DNA of 64,000 bases from contig OY783204.1 of NCBI GenBank assembly GCA_963678705.1, positions 21,400,759 to 21,464,758 of the forward strand, read 5' to 3'. Of this stretch, positions 46,742-59,165 are shown piece after piece. The stretch is from Panorpa germanica (lineage: Eukaryota; Arthropoda; Insecta; Mecoptera; Panorpidae). The notes under the pieces are model-generated. The model was not told the DNA's origin, did not search any database, and worked only from the letters and a program-made list of their open reading frames with translations. The number at the start of each line of letters is the position of its first letter. The stretch's first letter is position 1. The position numbers were made by a program, and so were the translations under genes.

Positions 46742-47445
46742 ATCGTTAAATAAATGTAAGGACATTAAAAATCTTTTACAAATATATTTATTTAATATGT
46801 AACATATCATAATCTTACATAAAAAGTTTTATTGACCGTTAAAAAACATAAATGTATATCGAAAGATAACTTTTGGTATGTAATCTTACATTATATTAAC
46901 TTAAAAAAATTATGGACAAAAGCAAACTTTTTTGTATTTAATAAACCTTACATATACGTAACTTTGTTAAGCGGGTTTTTAAATAGAAAAACAAAGCTGA
47001 GACCTGTCAACACTTGTTCCAATCTGACAAAAGGAGTTACGTAAGTAGCACCATGTGCAGTTATCGGCCTTAACCTACTTTAAGCTATATGCATGCGTTT
47101 ATTTTGGAAGGGGTACACTCATATTAAAATATTGTTATCCATATTTCGCTTTACTTCCAGTACAACTCTGGGCCCCTCCAGAGTGTATCTTATTGTCTGC
47201 ACATGTGGTGTAGTTCTGTGATTCTCAGACCTGGGTAATCCGACACTTTAACTCTTTGGTCCCGACTTGAACCTTCTTTACATAACAGTCAATAAAGTTA
47301 CACCAAGTCCTGCATTGTATACAGTTTTAAATTTGTTAATAAATACCATTGTACCAATATTATAAACGGCTTATGATTTGTAATTAGTAAAGCTTAATTA
47401 TTCATGACATAGTATTTACAATAATATATATTGAAAACTCCTTTA
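46742..47445. other. Non-coding, with repeat D2 copy 3
   Basis: 46844-46905 repeats the ~55-bp block of 3396-3452. A GC-richer patch at 47155-47245 has no frame. Nothing else recognised. Confidence 0.5.
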
Positions 47446-47575
47446 TCAGCAAAAGGAAGGAATGAACTTCAAATGGCGATGCAACAGACTTCGCTAACGC
47501 TTCCTATTAACACCGCCTTATTGGTTGCTAGATTGAAATTTGAAACGGCAGTGGACATGGATAGATCTTTTTTTT
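47446..47575 (+). pseudogene. LINE family L2 ORF2 C-terminal fragment
   Basis: Translation SAKGRNELQMAMQQTSLTLP then INTALL and ETAVDMDRSFF aligns with the last residues encoded at 39040-39734 (ARNGLQRAILQTSQTLPVN, then AVAMNRSFLL). The similarity ends near 47575 and the frame runs on into unrelated sequence. No 3' hairpin block is present. Confidence 0.7.
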
Positions 47576-47773
47576 GTTGGGAAGCTGAAAAAAAAGTATT
47601 ATATAAACAAGTAGGATTTGGCACACGGGCCGTAGTTTGCCATCTGGCTCTAGACCATGGAACACCATTGAGCATACTATTAAAGATTATGAATTAATTA
47701 TTTTAAATTACAAATAAATTCCCCAAACGGTATGTTAAGTGAGAACAATAACATATAGGGGTTTCCAAACATT

Positions 47774-47824
47774 TACGTTAACGCTTACGTTAACGTTAAC
47801 GTTAAAGTTGATGTTAACGTTAAT
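47774..47824. repeat. ACGTTA hexamer repeat
   Basis: About eight imperfect units of (T)AACGTT, locally self-complementary. Confidence 0.85.
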
Positions 47825-48796
47825 GAACTTCTTCAAAACATAATTACAAAAGCTGATGACTATTAATTATCAAATACAATATTGTCATAATTTTAATAGA
47901 ATTTAAACTTTTCATAATGTTAATATGGTTTAACTTTACAGAATTTTCAGAAGGGTTTTCCTCTATTTAGCCAGTTTGCTATTTTAACTGGGTTTTACAT
48001 TGTTTACTTTGTTCTCTGATGACTTCAGCTCCCATATATCCTACAAGATATTTCTGTAATGTTACCCGAGATCATACTACTATTTTATCAAAAACTTGTC
48101 AGAGTATATTTGCGTCTCTTTTATACATATACTCGTATACATAATATATATGTCTTCCTTCTATCTCTATCTCTCTCTTTCTTTAGTTAACAATGACTCT
48201 TATCATTTAGTTTTAATGTTCATCTTGGTACACGTTTCTTGTCTCTCTGCAATAATAATATTACTCTAAGTATGATGGTAAATGTACTCGCGTTGATAAT
48301 TTCTCAGAATAGTTGACGTTACTTTTTCTGGTAAGTTATCTTCACCATGTGTGATTCCCAGGAACTCTTAACCCGTGGTGTAGAACGAAGGAGTCAACAA
48401 AATGAATGTACAAGGTCCATTCAAACATAAACTGAAATTTTGTTCATTTAAATTTCAACATTTGATAAGTAATCAACTGATATTAAATATATAAAAGGTA
48501 TTGTAGTGTTTGCGATGACATCATGCAGAGATTCAAAGATGCCAATTCATCAGAAATGCTGATAAAGAGACTTAAGAAACTACGGATATACACTTGCATG
48601 TGCTTTGAATTTGGACACGGGGAGTTCGACACGTGCGAGTATCACTTGAAGATTCTTCATTGGATCTTTGACACATACAGCGGTTGAGATGCTTGACTAT
48701 TCAAACAACAATCAAATCTAACAACTCAGAAGTGGGATAAAACTTGAACATTTCTATTTTCTAAACCATATGGGTAAAATACCAAAAAAGTGAAAT
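47825..48796. other. Non-coding; nothing recognised
   Basis: AT-rich with a CT-rich patch at 48150-48185. No gene supported. Confidence 0.4.
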
Positions 48797-48955
48797 ATAG
48801 TTCAAATTGGGAGAGTTCGACTGTGACTCAAACGATGATGGTAAAACAAATTATGCTGTATAAATCTACGACACAATGAAAAAGAACTCAAGAACTCAAG
48901 AACTCTCGTTTATTTTTTTATAATGTATATAGAAGCGAATAAATATATATGACGT
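48797..48955. mobile_element. MITE family M2, degenerate copy 3
   Basis: Begins ATAGTTCAAATTGGGAGAGT and retains interior words of 27514-27729 (AATCTACGACA, TATAATGTATATAG, GCGAATAA). The right TIR is displaced or lost. Confidence 0.6.
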
Positions 48956-49139
48956 TATCAAATTTTTATTATATATTTTTAAATTGCAATGCTTTTTACA
49001 ATCCGTTAAAATAATTCGTCCTTAATATAAGATCAATTTTAGAATAACAGGGTGTTATTAACAACCTATCAAACAGTTTATTACTTTCAAAAGTATATAT
49101 TTAAAGGCCTTATTTTGTAATATTTTCTCTGACGTAATA

Positions 49140-49697
49140 GCCCGGGCGCTAGAGGTAAGTGAGTATGCAAAATGTGAGGACCGAATTCCACCAATGAATT
49201 TAAGTTAAGAAAAGGTCAAAAATTAATAATGCGGATCTTGCCGGTCAAATATTTGGTCCATTTTTTTTTTACCTCTCTACTCTTATTTGTAAAGGAAATG
49301 TATTGAGTACAATCTATAAAATCATTTTAATGATTATTTCAGTAATAATTTATACTTTTTTCTAATGTCTAACATGGTCTTGTTTACTGCAGTATTTAAA
49401 ATTTGTTCCGCTGCTGAATTTTCGGAACACAAATACAGCTGCTTGTCTTTGTTCCTCGTTAATTTTCTACAAATTAAGCATTTCAACGATTTATTTGCTT
49501 CTGCAGGTGTCCTTGATGACGAACGAAATTTTCGAGAACGTAACCCCTCGGAGAGGGGATGTGAAGGGAGCGGGAAGGGACCATCACAGCTGGTGGCAAG
49601 ATGTGTTTTGTTATTATTTGGGGTCTCAGGTATAAGAATCCGACCATAGTTGCCGGTCCTCACATTTTGCATACTCAACTACCACTAGCGCCTGCAC
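49140..49697. mobile_element. TIR element N2 (~50-bp TIRs, TA-flanked) with Cys-rich frame
   Basis: The left end (GGGCGCTAGAGGTAAGTGAG, then TATGCAAAATGTGAGGACCG) and right end are inverted copies over about 50 bp. TA lies on each side (49138-49139, 49698-49699). The 558-bp element contains an open frame on the minus strand. I do not recognise the superfamily. Confidence 0.7.
49334..49678 (-). CDS. Hypothetical Cys-containing frame inside TIR element N2
   Basis: 115 codons, beginning within the right TIR (MSMQNVRTGNYGRILI) and ending at 49334. The middle is Ser/Pro/Arg-rich. The C-terminal half reads LKCLICRKLTRNKDKQLYLC, then SENSAAEQILNTAVN and a basic tail; the C-x2-C plus a later C could be part of a zinc-binding module. 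No family is recognised. Because it starts in the terminal repeat and fills most of the element, it may be a remnant of the element's protein, or an incidental frame. Confidence 0.35.
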   Translation of the reverse strand: MSMQNVRTGNYGRILIPETPNNNKTHLATSCDGPFPLPSHPLSEGLRSRKFRSSSRTPAEANKSLKCLICRKLTRNKDKQLYLCSENSAAEQILNTAVNKTMLDIRKKYKLLLK

Positions 49698-49699
49698 TA

Positions 49700-51201
49700 T
49701 AATGGGTCATGGTTTGGACTAGTTTCGTGTTCATTTGTTTCTTAATATTGTTAGCGCTATTTGACCCTATCAATACTTTCAGTGCATCGCTGTGACTTCA
49801 ACCCTGACAATGACATTATGCAAAGGAACAGAGGTGCCTATTCTCAGATACAACACTACGTCATGGGATCTTCGGCACATATAGATCTGTTAAAAGACCT
49901 GACATTATCCATATTCGATTGAAACAAATGAATATCACACTAGTCTAAGTCATGACGTCCGACGTCAAAGAAAAAGTTACACAATAAGAACTTTAATGTG
50001 AAATATTATTTACATTGTACTCTAAGATATTCTAGGTCATATAAAAAGTATAAATAAACAAAAAGAAAACAACAAAACTATAAAACTAACAAATTTAAAA
50101 TCAAGTAATAAAACTATGAATAATGATGATCAATTTTCTGAACATATTTTATTTGCAGTTCCGAGATAAAAATCGCAATAAAAAAACTTTAAATCTTAAA
50201 CAGACGCTAAAAACAAAAACATTTGATTTATACTCGTACCAATGCGATGCGATGCGATGTGAGTTTTGTACAGACTTTAGTTATATCGTATTTCAATTCG
50301 GAGATTATGTAATAAAACAATTTAGAAGGTGACGTATACTGGTAGATACGTTTTTAGCTTTAGCTTTAGTAGACTGTAGACTGTAGACTTCAGACTGAGA
50401 ACGACCAGGGATTGTCGATTGTCGTGGAACGTGTTTATTTGTTATGTTGTTGTGAACTGTTGAAGAAATCGGATCGTTAGTATTAGTACAAGTACTTTCA
50501 GATTATTACAAAAGTTAAAAGGTCAAAAAGTATTAGTAGAAGACGTCTAGAAGCAGACTGCTTTTATGTTTAATGAATTCAATATGAAATTACATTAAAG
50601 TTACACATTATATTTTCAAAGAAAAACTGGATGAAAAAATTAACTTTTCTTTATGTTAATATTTTACTTTGCGCAAACTTATGGTAGTCATAGTCATTAT
50701 TATTTTACTTTTATATCATATAACATTTTTACATATAATGTAAATTATATCAATTTTTAAAAATCTAAATACTTATTAATTTTAAACACACTCAAAATAA
50801 ATTTAGTATTCACTGGCAAGGTTTTTAAAACAACAATTATTTTCTTGTTAAATCTATCTATTTGTAATTTATACGTTCAAAGATGATAAGGTCCAACGCT
50901 TCGCATCTGTCATCCATTTTAATGTTGATTTTTCAAAAGGTGATAAAGGAGTTAGCAGGTAGGCATACGATCATTGTACATACTAACACTACTCAATCTT
51001 ACACATTTTATTCATCAGAAAAAGTGATGTCTGATGGCCCTGAGATCTTCCTCTATAATATTGTTACAGTTTCCATTTAAAGATACCTAACAATATACGA
51101 GTAAATAATAAAAGTATCCAAGTGAAAATTAAAGGTATCTCAAATATATATATATACTTATGCTTATTATATACTATATTAAATTAAATAATATATTAAA
51201 T

Positions 51202-51205
<4 letters not shown>
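49700..51205. other. Non-coding; nothing recognised
   Basis: AT-rich; a short CGATG tandem at about 50241-50260 and a TAGACTG tandem near 50370. No exon or mobile element supported. Confidence 0.45.

Positions 51206-51286
<81 letters not shown>
51206..51286. repeat. TA microsatellite
   Basis: About 40 TA units directly adjoining the 5' end of a LINE copy. Confidence 0.92.
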
Positions 51287-51289
<3 letters not shown>

Positions 51290-51293
<4 letters not shown>

Positions 51294-51757
51294 TTAAACT
51301 TCAATTTGAGAAATACAGATTTCATTAACAAAAGTCAGTTAAAAGGAATAGATTTTTAAGCAAGAAGAGATGGTTTAGAAATAAGTCCCGCAAAATTATA
51401 TCAACTATAATCACAATCAAAAGTAATCATTACAAAACTTCAGTTCACCTATACAAAATTAATATTAAATCTGACGATAGATGTCAATGTGGTGAAGAAG
51501 GAACTTTGGATCATATTATATTTGAATGCATAAATTATAGTTTAGAAAGATCAAAATTGAATATTGATATATTAGATTTGATTAAAACTTTTCCTGTTAA
51601 TACTAAATTTTTGTTAAGTGATTCAAAATTAATTAGTGAATTATTGAAATATTTAGAAATTTGTAAAATTGAATTATAAATTATAAAAGATGTATAAAAA
51701 ATGTTTGATGGTGGCTATGACGAAAGAAAGTCAAGGCATAAGTAAATAAATATAAAA
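51290..51757 (+). mobile_element. LINE family L1 3' end, copy C
   Basis: Starts at TTAAACTTCAATTTGAG, as copy D does, lacks about 26 bp around the codons for YYMLHPNLS, then continues through RIKSNHYKTS, the knuckle CQCGEEGTLDHIIFEC and the stop near 51677. The 3' tail GAAAGAAAGTCAAGGC and an A/TA-rich end follow. It is flanked by TA repeats on both sides, so the insertion site was probably a TA tract and no discrete TSD can be read. Confidence 0.82.
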
Positions 51758-52567
51758 TATATATATATATATATATTATATACTATATAGTAGATGTATA
51801 TATAGTATACGTAGATAAATATTTCTTACGGCTCCATAGCTTTCACTGTATTTGAACAGATATCTAGAAAGTTTGGAAATATATGCAACTCAGCAAAAAC
51901 AAATTATTTAAATTTAAAAATGTTATGTAAAGTTTTGATACAGTTTTAGGTAAATCGAACAGCCACTGTGCGCAGTACGTACAATACTGTGCGGTAAGGC
52001 ACGCCGCGCTGTGCGGAACGGTATTAAGGGATTACTTCCAACACCGAATTGGAAAAGTATAAGGGTAGGGGGTGAAAAACAGCTTTCGTAAAATCATGAG
52101 AATAAAAACAGGCATCAAATAGGAATTCAATTTTAATAAATAGAGTTTTTTCAATCAGTTTTAAATCTTCTTTTAAGTTTACACGAAGTTCGTCTCTGTA
52201 TGAAGCTATAAGGTACGCGTTCACATTTCAGCATGGAAGTCATTGCACGCATCGCATTAAGTGCTCTTTGTGTGAGTACTCATACAAGTGTGTCTCTTGT
52301 TTATAATCGTATGCGTCGAAAACGGGAATGTGTTGACCTATAACTGCCTAATCATTTAAAGCAAGTTAGTGAATAACAATGACGTCAGCAAATTGAAAGG
52401 TGATTATATACATGCGTTCACAGATCAGCATTTGACGGTTTGTGTAAAACAAATCTAATAAAAGAGTAATGCACATTAATGCATGAATAATAGTATGACT
52501 TTGGTACCGAGTAAACGAGCATTGAAATGGGTTGAAGACCGTGTACTGTGTTTAAATATACGATGCA
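51758..52567. other. Non-coding; TA tract and GC-richer patch
   Basis: A short TA tract at 51759-51776, and a GC-richer patch at 51960-52020 with no sustained frame. Nothing else recognised. Confidence 0.4.
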
Positions 52568-52749
52568 CAGGGCCGTATTAAGAGGTGTGGAGGCCCTAGG
52601 GCAACGGAGGAACTGAGGCCCCTAATTAATTTTCGAAAAAAAAGGAACAATTCTTTTCCGTCAAGTTTTTCAAAAATTTATTGCTTTTATCTCTATTGTG
52701 GAGGTCCCGGAGCAGTAATCCCGCCTGCCCTTCCTCAAATCCGGGCCTG
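52568..52749. mobile_element. hAT-type MITE
   Basis: Ends CAGGGCCGTATTAAGAGG and AAATCCGGGCCTG form a hAT-like inverted pair (CAGGGCCG..CGGGCCTG). The flanking octamers ACGATGCA and ACGGGGCA agree at 6 of 8 positions, compatible with an old 8-bp duplication. 182 bp, non-coding. Confidence 0.7.
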
Positions 52750-53899
52750 ACGGGGCATATTCTATGCCCATCATTTCTCACTGAAATACAAATATAAACT
52801 GAAGACAAATCCCTTCTGCACCTTGTATTGCAAGCGATATCGCCCATAGAACCGAATGAAAGCGGATACCCGCGAATACTAGCGATGTTCGCTACCCCTT
52901 CCAGTCTGATGGCTTACAAGGAAACTGATTGGTTTAGATTGTGGTGGTGGTATCGCTTGGTTAAAATTCGTTTAAAAACGCTTCCAATATGAGATGTAGG
53001 TAGCGCCCGTATTCGTACTCGCTTCGTATTCGCTTGCAGTGTGCAAGGTCTCATTACATTTACAGGGCTCGGATAGGTAAAGCGTAGTAGCGCGTATACG
53101 TCCGGTCAAAATTCGTTGGAATACGGTGCCACACTGAGACAGGTCTAAGCAACCTTATCGCTTGTACGACATGGTGCATAGCCATAGTGCGATATCCATA
53201 GATATAATTGACGCGATGAATTCGGTGCTTGCAGTACTGATACATACCACCTCTCATTCTCGTATATTTAAACACCATATAGTCATGTTATAGTATACGT
53301 ATTTATGATGTTAGATACGAATAGAAAAGATTTGACGTACTTAAGCAGAGCCCTTCCCGGTTCGCATCCCGGCATCCGATATTGAAATTTGCCTCAGTTA
53401 TCGTTCATGAAATAATCGTAGTCTGAAGTCGATTAATACAATGCTTCCATACTGATCTGTGGACGTGTACCTATAAACACCAGGCCATTTTCGTTGATTG
53501 TGCACTTTTTATAATTCAATTAAGAACTTGATTTAGTTTCTGTAATATATAGCCTTCATTTTTATTTTATAAAAAAGGGCAAGAAAAGAAAAATCATTTT
53601 TTAAAACGTTTCTTATACTATTAACTTAACGATGGGAACGATTTTTTTAAACTGTTTGTTTTTACGCATGATTTGAAAAGACCCATGAAACCATTTTGAT
53701 ACTCGCTTTGGTTCTCGTAGTATATTCCTACTCAGAGAGGTAATGTGTTCTTTTATATTTTTTTAAGTGAATAAATATGTTGGCGTAATAAAAGAAGTCT
53801 TGTGCTATTCTTTCCTTTAGTACAGTGTGAAGCAACCTGCAGATCGCGAGCTCCATGCGACTCTTTGTCTCTCTGAGTGCGTTCTTCAGGCGTGAAGCT
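52750..53899. other. Non-coding; unusual GC-richer stretch at the left
   Basis: 52850-53280 is less AT-rich and has several GCGAATAC/CGTATTCG-type words but no family similarity. At 53368-53384 CCCGGTTCGCATCCCGG resembles a T-arm/B box without an A box or cloverleaf around it. Confidence 0.4.
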
Positions 53900-54050
53900 A
53901 ATTGGGTTGTGAACCATAACTGAATTTATATAGAACTTACTATATATTGATAAAGTTAACTACCAGAACCTTTGTTTACAATATTATAGAAGTTAATAAC
54001 GATTGAAATAGTCGCATTTGACTCTTTCATATATAAAGAGGTAAAAATTT
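53900..54050 (-). mobile_element. TIR element family N1, partial copy 5
   Basis: Starts ATTGGGTTGTGAACCATAAC and matches the inverted right end of copies 1 and 3 (ACCAGAACCT, TATATTGATAAAG). The other end is missing. Confidence 0.6.
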
Positions 54051-55609
54051 AGAAATTTAGAATGACCTATTTCATGAAGTAATTTTCTTCTTTTATCTCC
54101 TATCAATGCCCTCGCTGCTAAACATGTAAATGTAAAAAGGATGCAAAATCAAACGTCACAGAGCTAACAAGTGTTGCGCAAACTCATAAAATTTTTATAT
54201 AATGATGTGATATATAACGATAAGCAAACTTGATTACTTATTATATTCAGACAGATTTTGTGAAGTCAGAAATATTAAGCGACAAAATGAAAGTCAAACT
54301 TTAAAAAGATGAATATTTTTCAATTTTTTAGCAATTCCGGATAGGCTAATTCCGACTAGGTACAATTGATTTCTTCGTTTCGCGTAAGACCTCATAAAAT
54401 AAGGTAATATCAGATTTAGGTGATATTCAGCTCTTTGACTAATAAGGTTACCGACCACTGTCTTACTGAGTTCTTAGAAAGCTCTATGCATCAAACCTCC
54501 CTTATTTTCATCCCTTACTTTGAACAGCACACTCAATTTAATATTATATGTAATCACATTTTTATTGACTATAATGAAATTTTGTTTTTTTGAATAAATT
54601 ATATTGTCGTCGAACGAGTCAATAAAACTTTTAAGATTTTTTTTTTAACTTCGTATTGAATCAAAGTAAAAAGTTGAAGGGGAGTGAATTTAGCAACCCC
54701 TAAATGTAACCAATATTTATTTATTTACTGGAAAATATGTAAACAATATTTAATTTTGACAAGACATTTGCAAAAATAATAAAATTTTAAAGTTGTCAGT
54801 GTGTTGTAATAATGTTATAGAATAAAAGACGTAGATTTAGGTGTAGTTGTTTTTTTAACAAACCATTTCTTTCACGGTAACCGATTTCAGTAGCATGTAG
54901 CTTCATTAGCACACTTTATCAAAATATTAAATTTCCTTTTTCATGTTCATAAATATACCACTGTACCATATACGAGTACAGTGTACAATTATTAAATACC
55001 AATAATATTTAATTTTTTACCATCGCTAGAACAGATTTACAAAAGTTTTTAAAAAGTCGGTATTTTGTAGAGATGTAGCAAGTGTGAATTATGCATTTTA
55101 AGACACTTTTCTACGTGGAAAGCACATTGTATTTAACTTGTAGAGAGCTAGCAATTGTGAATCTGCATTATAAGACAATTTTCTACCAGGAAAAACTGTT
55201 AATAACAAAAAAGCTAATAATAACAAAATTAGGTAGTATAATTAAGTTAGGAAATAATTTATAACCAAATCAAACATGTCCAAACACATGGGGCGAAGCG
55301 CTAGCATAAAAAAAATGTTATTTGAGGGTATCTATTATTTATATTTGCGTTTATTGTAGAATTATTATGGATTCTTAGGAAAACTGATTTCATTATGTGA
55401 ATCCTAACAACCTCATCTAGCTTATGTTAATAATGTGCTCCTATTTTAATTATATTATATAAAAAAACCTCTCCCTCAAACAAAACAACGGACATAAATA
55501 AATGTTGATTTTTATTGAATTGTGGTGAGAATTCACAGATGCAAGAGTTTGACTATGTTTTTATATAATACTCGTATATAAAAATGAAAACCCGCTGGAA
55601 AAATCGTAA
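54051..55609. other. Non-coding; nothing recognised
   Basis: AT-rich; no supported feature. Confidence 0.4.
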
Positions 55610-55785
55610 AGCACGCGGGGATTCAGACATATTGATGTATTGGTAAAAGCCTGCAGCCCGGAGCCTGCCCGGATATTAAATAAATCTTAGCTGAAATAGG
55701 ACCCTACCCCCAAAACTCGGCAATACCGCGTCGAGGAAAGTACAGGGGCAGGGCGGGGGCCGGAGCCAGACATTGCTAGAACAAA
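55610..55785. other. GC-rich island, probable mobile-element remnant
   Basis: About 175 bp much richer in GC than its flanks, with sharp edges; includes GCCTGCAGCCCGGAGCCTGC and GGGGCAGGGCGGGGGCCGGA. It resembles untranslated LINE sequence in composition, but I could not identify ends, tail or TSD. No coding frame stands out. Confidence 0.5.
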
Positions 55786-57798
55786 ACTTCTTCTCAAATA
55801 TCAGCTTTATTGGTTATTAAATAAGTTTTGAAGAATACAGAGGACAGAGAAATATTTAAAAGTTTTTAAGGTGAAAAAGGTTGCTGATGGTTTCAAGATG
55901 TATATAAGTTATTGGGAAAATATGAATTAAAAGAGTTACTTGCCATTGTTCTTTTATAGCTCTCTCTTTCTAGTATAGGATTCCTTTAATTTTATCCATA
56001 TACTTTTCTATGTTAGCAGTCTATATGGGGTCGTGGCCTTATATATGTGGGTTTATGATTATGTACGTGCATGATCTGAGTAACTAAACCCAGAAAATAT
56101 AGCTCTTGTCCACTAATTGAACACCAAGATACAGCAGTCTAACGACAAGTTTTCATTATGTCATTATATGTAGATTTCTAAGAAGTTTGAAAAAAATAGG
56201 GGTGGATATGCCCCAACTTTCGGTTTAGAGAATCTGGTAAAGCCAAACATTAAACCTTTTTACGCGCTGAATGGAATATCAACGATTGATAATAACAGTT
56301 AAAGAAACATGGACAAGAAATTAAATAAATGTGAATATGGTAGGTACACTTGACTTAATTGTAGAAAACTCTTGTTTTGTTTTAAATATTTTTTTGAGTT
56401 CATCAAGTTTTGATAGTTATGAGCACTTAAATCAATATACAGGGTGTTTGGCAGCAAGGTGCAAAGCCATAAGGGGAGATAGTTGACACCATTTTAAGCC
56501 ATACATGTCTTAGGTAAAATCTGATTTTTTATTTTTAATGAATATTTTTATGTTATTTTTATAAAAACCCAATTTCTGACAGTTAAATGCCAACAGTGCC
56601 CCAAGTTAAGTTGGTATGTTAACTATTTTATTTTTTGGCGTTTGTCAGATGTGTACCTAAACTAATAAACCAAGTCGCAAGCATCAGTGTTATTAAAAAG
56701 AATAATTCAAAAGCGTCTACAATTTTTTTTAAATAACACAGATGTTTGAAACTTGGTTTATTAGATATTAAATAGTAAATTGTAGTACTTTAAACCGCGT
56801 CTCATTATACCAACGCTGAATCACATTACAACTTCCTTAAGTTACCCTGCCAGGTTATCGTCGTTTTAAATGCTAATGGCACCAGTATTCTCTTTATTGT
56901 TTGATATGATATAGATCAAATGCGTTTGATGAGAGCTTTGCGGACATGTGGACGTTTGCCTTAAAAGTTATTGTCACAACAATCAATTTTAGCTCTCTAT
57001 TCTACGTTGCAATAAATACAAAATATTTAAAATTGAAATATGAATTCTTTACACCTGCTTTTTAATATTTCTTATTTCTACTGCGAGTGAGTGTACCTAT
57101 GATATTTGTTCAAATGAGTTTCATATCTGTATTGCTAAATGTGGACGAAACTATAAAACTATGTCCTATATTATTATTAGATCTATACAACCAGGTAATG
57201 TAATAATATATAGATATACCATATACGTATATCTTTGAGCTATTTCTCTATTACTAGTACAGTAGGACGAAAATGGCAATAAGGTTTTATATTTTATTTA
57301 AAACCTCCATAAAATACGAAAGTGCATTGAGCATTGGGAGCCGTCACCGTTCGTGTGTAATACCGCACCCATTGCACCACCTCCGCACCCTCCTCATACT
57401 CAAAACTACCCTGTCCTAAATGAAATACACCTACGCTCCACTAACCCACTTCTAACTCTATCACAGGTGTCGAATAAAAATTCTACAAATTGATACGAGT
57501 TGTGTTCAAAAAGTAACGGGCATTTTGGCCGTTAAATATTTTTCACCAGGTCCCCATACATTTTCTGAGTTTGATTGTTATCACTATTAATTTGATTTTG
57601 TGATTATAATCATAAAACTTATGAGGACACGATACCATATATATTTCTAATAATATTGTAGGAGGTAAAATCAGTATCAAAAATATGCTGAAGAAAATAT
57701 GTTTTTAAAAAAAGTTAAAAATATAATGAAAAGATCTAAGCAAGTTATGTAATGCTTGTTAAGAAAACAAAACTCGGTTCAGGTATGGCGGACATGCT
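55786..57798. other. Long non-coding stretch
   Basis: AT-rich. ACAGGGTGTTTGGCAGCAAG near 56441 looks like the start of a small repeat, but no second end was found. A C-rich patch at 57365-57450 has no sustained frame. Confidence 0.4.
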
Positions 57799-57938
57799 CG
57801 TAACGATTTACCGGACAGGTGATCTTTAGCGGTAAACCTGAGCGTGTATGTAAGAGTAACGTACAGTTTTATTATACACACTCCAGTTTACCTGTAAAGG
57901 AGAACTGTTTCGTCAAATCTGTCCGGTAAATCGTTATG
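57799..57938. mobile_element. 140-bp palindromic MITE
   Basis: Left end CGTAACGATTTACCGGACAG and right end CTGTCCGGTAAATCGTTATG are inverted, as are the inner blocks GGTAAACCTGAGCGTGTATG and TACACACTCCAGTTTACC. Non-coding. Confidence 0.8.
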
Positions 57939-58062
57939 TGTATTGCTCAGTTACATTTATTTTCGACTGTAACTCTTCTTACGTAATTTATTGGTTTCTC
58001 GACCCTCCAATTCTTTTACTCTATTGTAATAATCTGATACAATCGCAAAGCAAGGAAATATA

Positions 58063-58649
58063 CGAGGCATGTTTTTTAAGTAAGTACCGTTTTGCGTTTC
58101 CGCCTTTGCAGCGCTACGGTCGGCGTTCCGCGCATGCGCGCTGGTTACCTACATCTCTTGTCTACGCACTGACGCCATTACAGTCTGATTCTTCATTGTA
58201 TACGTTGTTTACTGAGTGTTTAAGATGCCTCCGACAATCGTAAGTCCCGCCGATTGTGAAGTACGGGCTGTTATACGATTTCTTAGTGCTAAAGGCGTAA
58301 AACCGATCGATATTCATCGTGAGATCTGTGAAGTTTACGGACAAGACATTATGAGTGATGGAATGGTAAGGAAATGGGTGAGAGCATTTAAAGAAGGCCG
58401 CACCGTCTTCAAGACGATAACGAAGTCAAAACAGTTGTGATACAGTGGTTAACAAGTCAGGCGGCAGAATTTTATGAGGAGGGTATTCAAAAACTGGTGC
58501 CACGTTATGACAAGTGCCTCAATATTCACGGAAATTATGTAGAAAAGTAGATTAAGGTACAGGCTTTCATGTAAAAATAAAATTATTGCGATATCTTTGC
58601 ACGTCTTTTTTTAATTCCAAAACGGTACTTACTTAAAAAACACGCCTCG
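58063..58649 (+). mobile_element. Mariner deletion derivative, family MD, copy 2
   Basis: TIRs CGAGGCATGTTTTTTAAGTA and, inverted at the right, CGAGGCGTGTTTTTTAAGTA, with TA at 58061-58062 and 58650-58651. 587 bp. It carries the N-terminal and C-terminal ends of a mariner transposase with the catalytic middle deleted. Inverted relative of 35394-35924. Confidence 0.93.
58225..58550 (+). pseudogene. Internally deleted mariner transposase (family MD)
   Basis: The start at 58225 gives MPPTIVSPADCEVRAVIRFL, then a helix-turn-helix through DGMVRKWVRAFKEGR. At about 58404 the sequence jumps to the last 47 codons of the transposase, in another frame (LQDDNEVKTVVIQWLTSQAA to HGNYVEK, stop at 58548-58550). 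The DD34D catalytic region is gone, so at most a truncated DNA-binding peptide of about 72 residues could be made (stop at 58438-58440). Confidence 0.88.
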
Positions 58650-58849
58650 TACATTAGCGTTAAGTATGTAATCCTTTACACCGGTACTCAGTTCTTGATG
58701 TATTACTTATAGATATTGAGATATCAGTATTTGAAACTCGTAGCGTGAAAATAGATCAACTTTTTAAAATAAAAGCATAGAAGCATTATTTTAAAAAGTT
58801 TAGTATCTGCTTATTTAACAATGAAAAATATTAATTAGGTGTCAGGATA

Positions 58850-59165
58850 AAGTGGAAAGTTAATTAAGCTTGAAGGAGTTATTGCAAAGAAATAGGGGAT
58901 GAAGATAATGGAAGACGAAGGTAAGGAGAAAGAGAATAAAGAAGCATGGAAACTGTGTAAGCAGAGGGAGTCGTAAGCAACGATTGCAAGAGAAGAGAAG
59001 AAAGTAGATAGGTGGTGGAAGTAAGGAGGAGCAAGTGGAGGAAGATAGCAAAGGGGACGAACATTGAAAATGGAAGAAAAGAATTTAAAAAATTTTAAAA
59101 ATTTGTAAAGGAAATAAAAAATGTAAATGTTGTAATGCCGTAAAGGCAGAATCGACAAAATAGAA
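58850..59165 (+). mobile_element. Probable LINE family L3-like 3' end
   Basis: Strongly purine-rich on the plus strand, ending with TAATGCCGTAAAGGCAGAAT and an A-rich stretch. This resembles the 3' end of 30240-30760 in composition and final short hairpin. No zinc knuckle could be read, so the assignment is tentative. The long minus-strand frames here are the complement of this purine tract and not genes. Confidence 0.45.

Noticed and set aside
49365-49649. 94-codon plus-strand frame
   Set aside because: Antisense to the frame in element N2; starts and ends without family features.
53368-53384. Second pol III B box (CCCGGTTCGCATCCCGG)
   Set aside because: No A box at the right distance and no repeat partner in the window.
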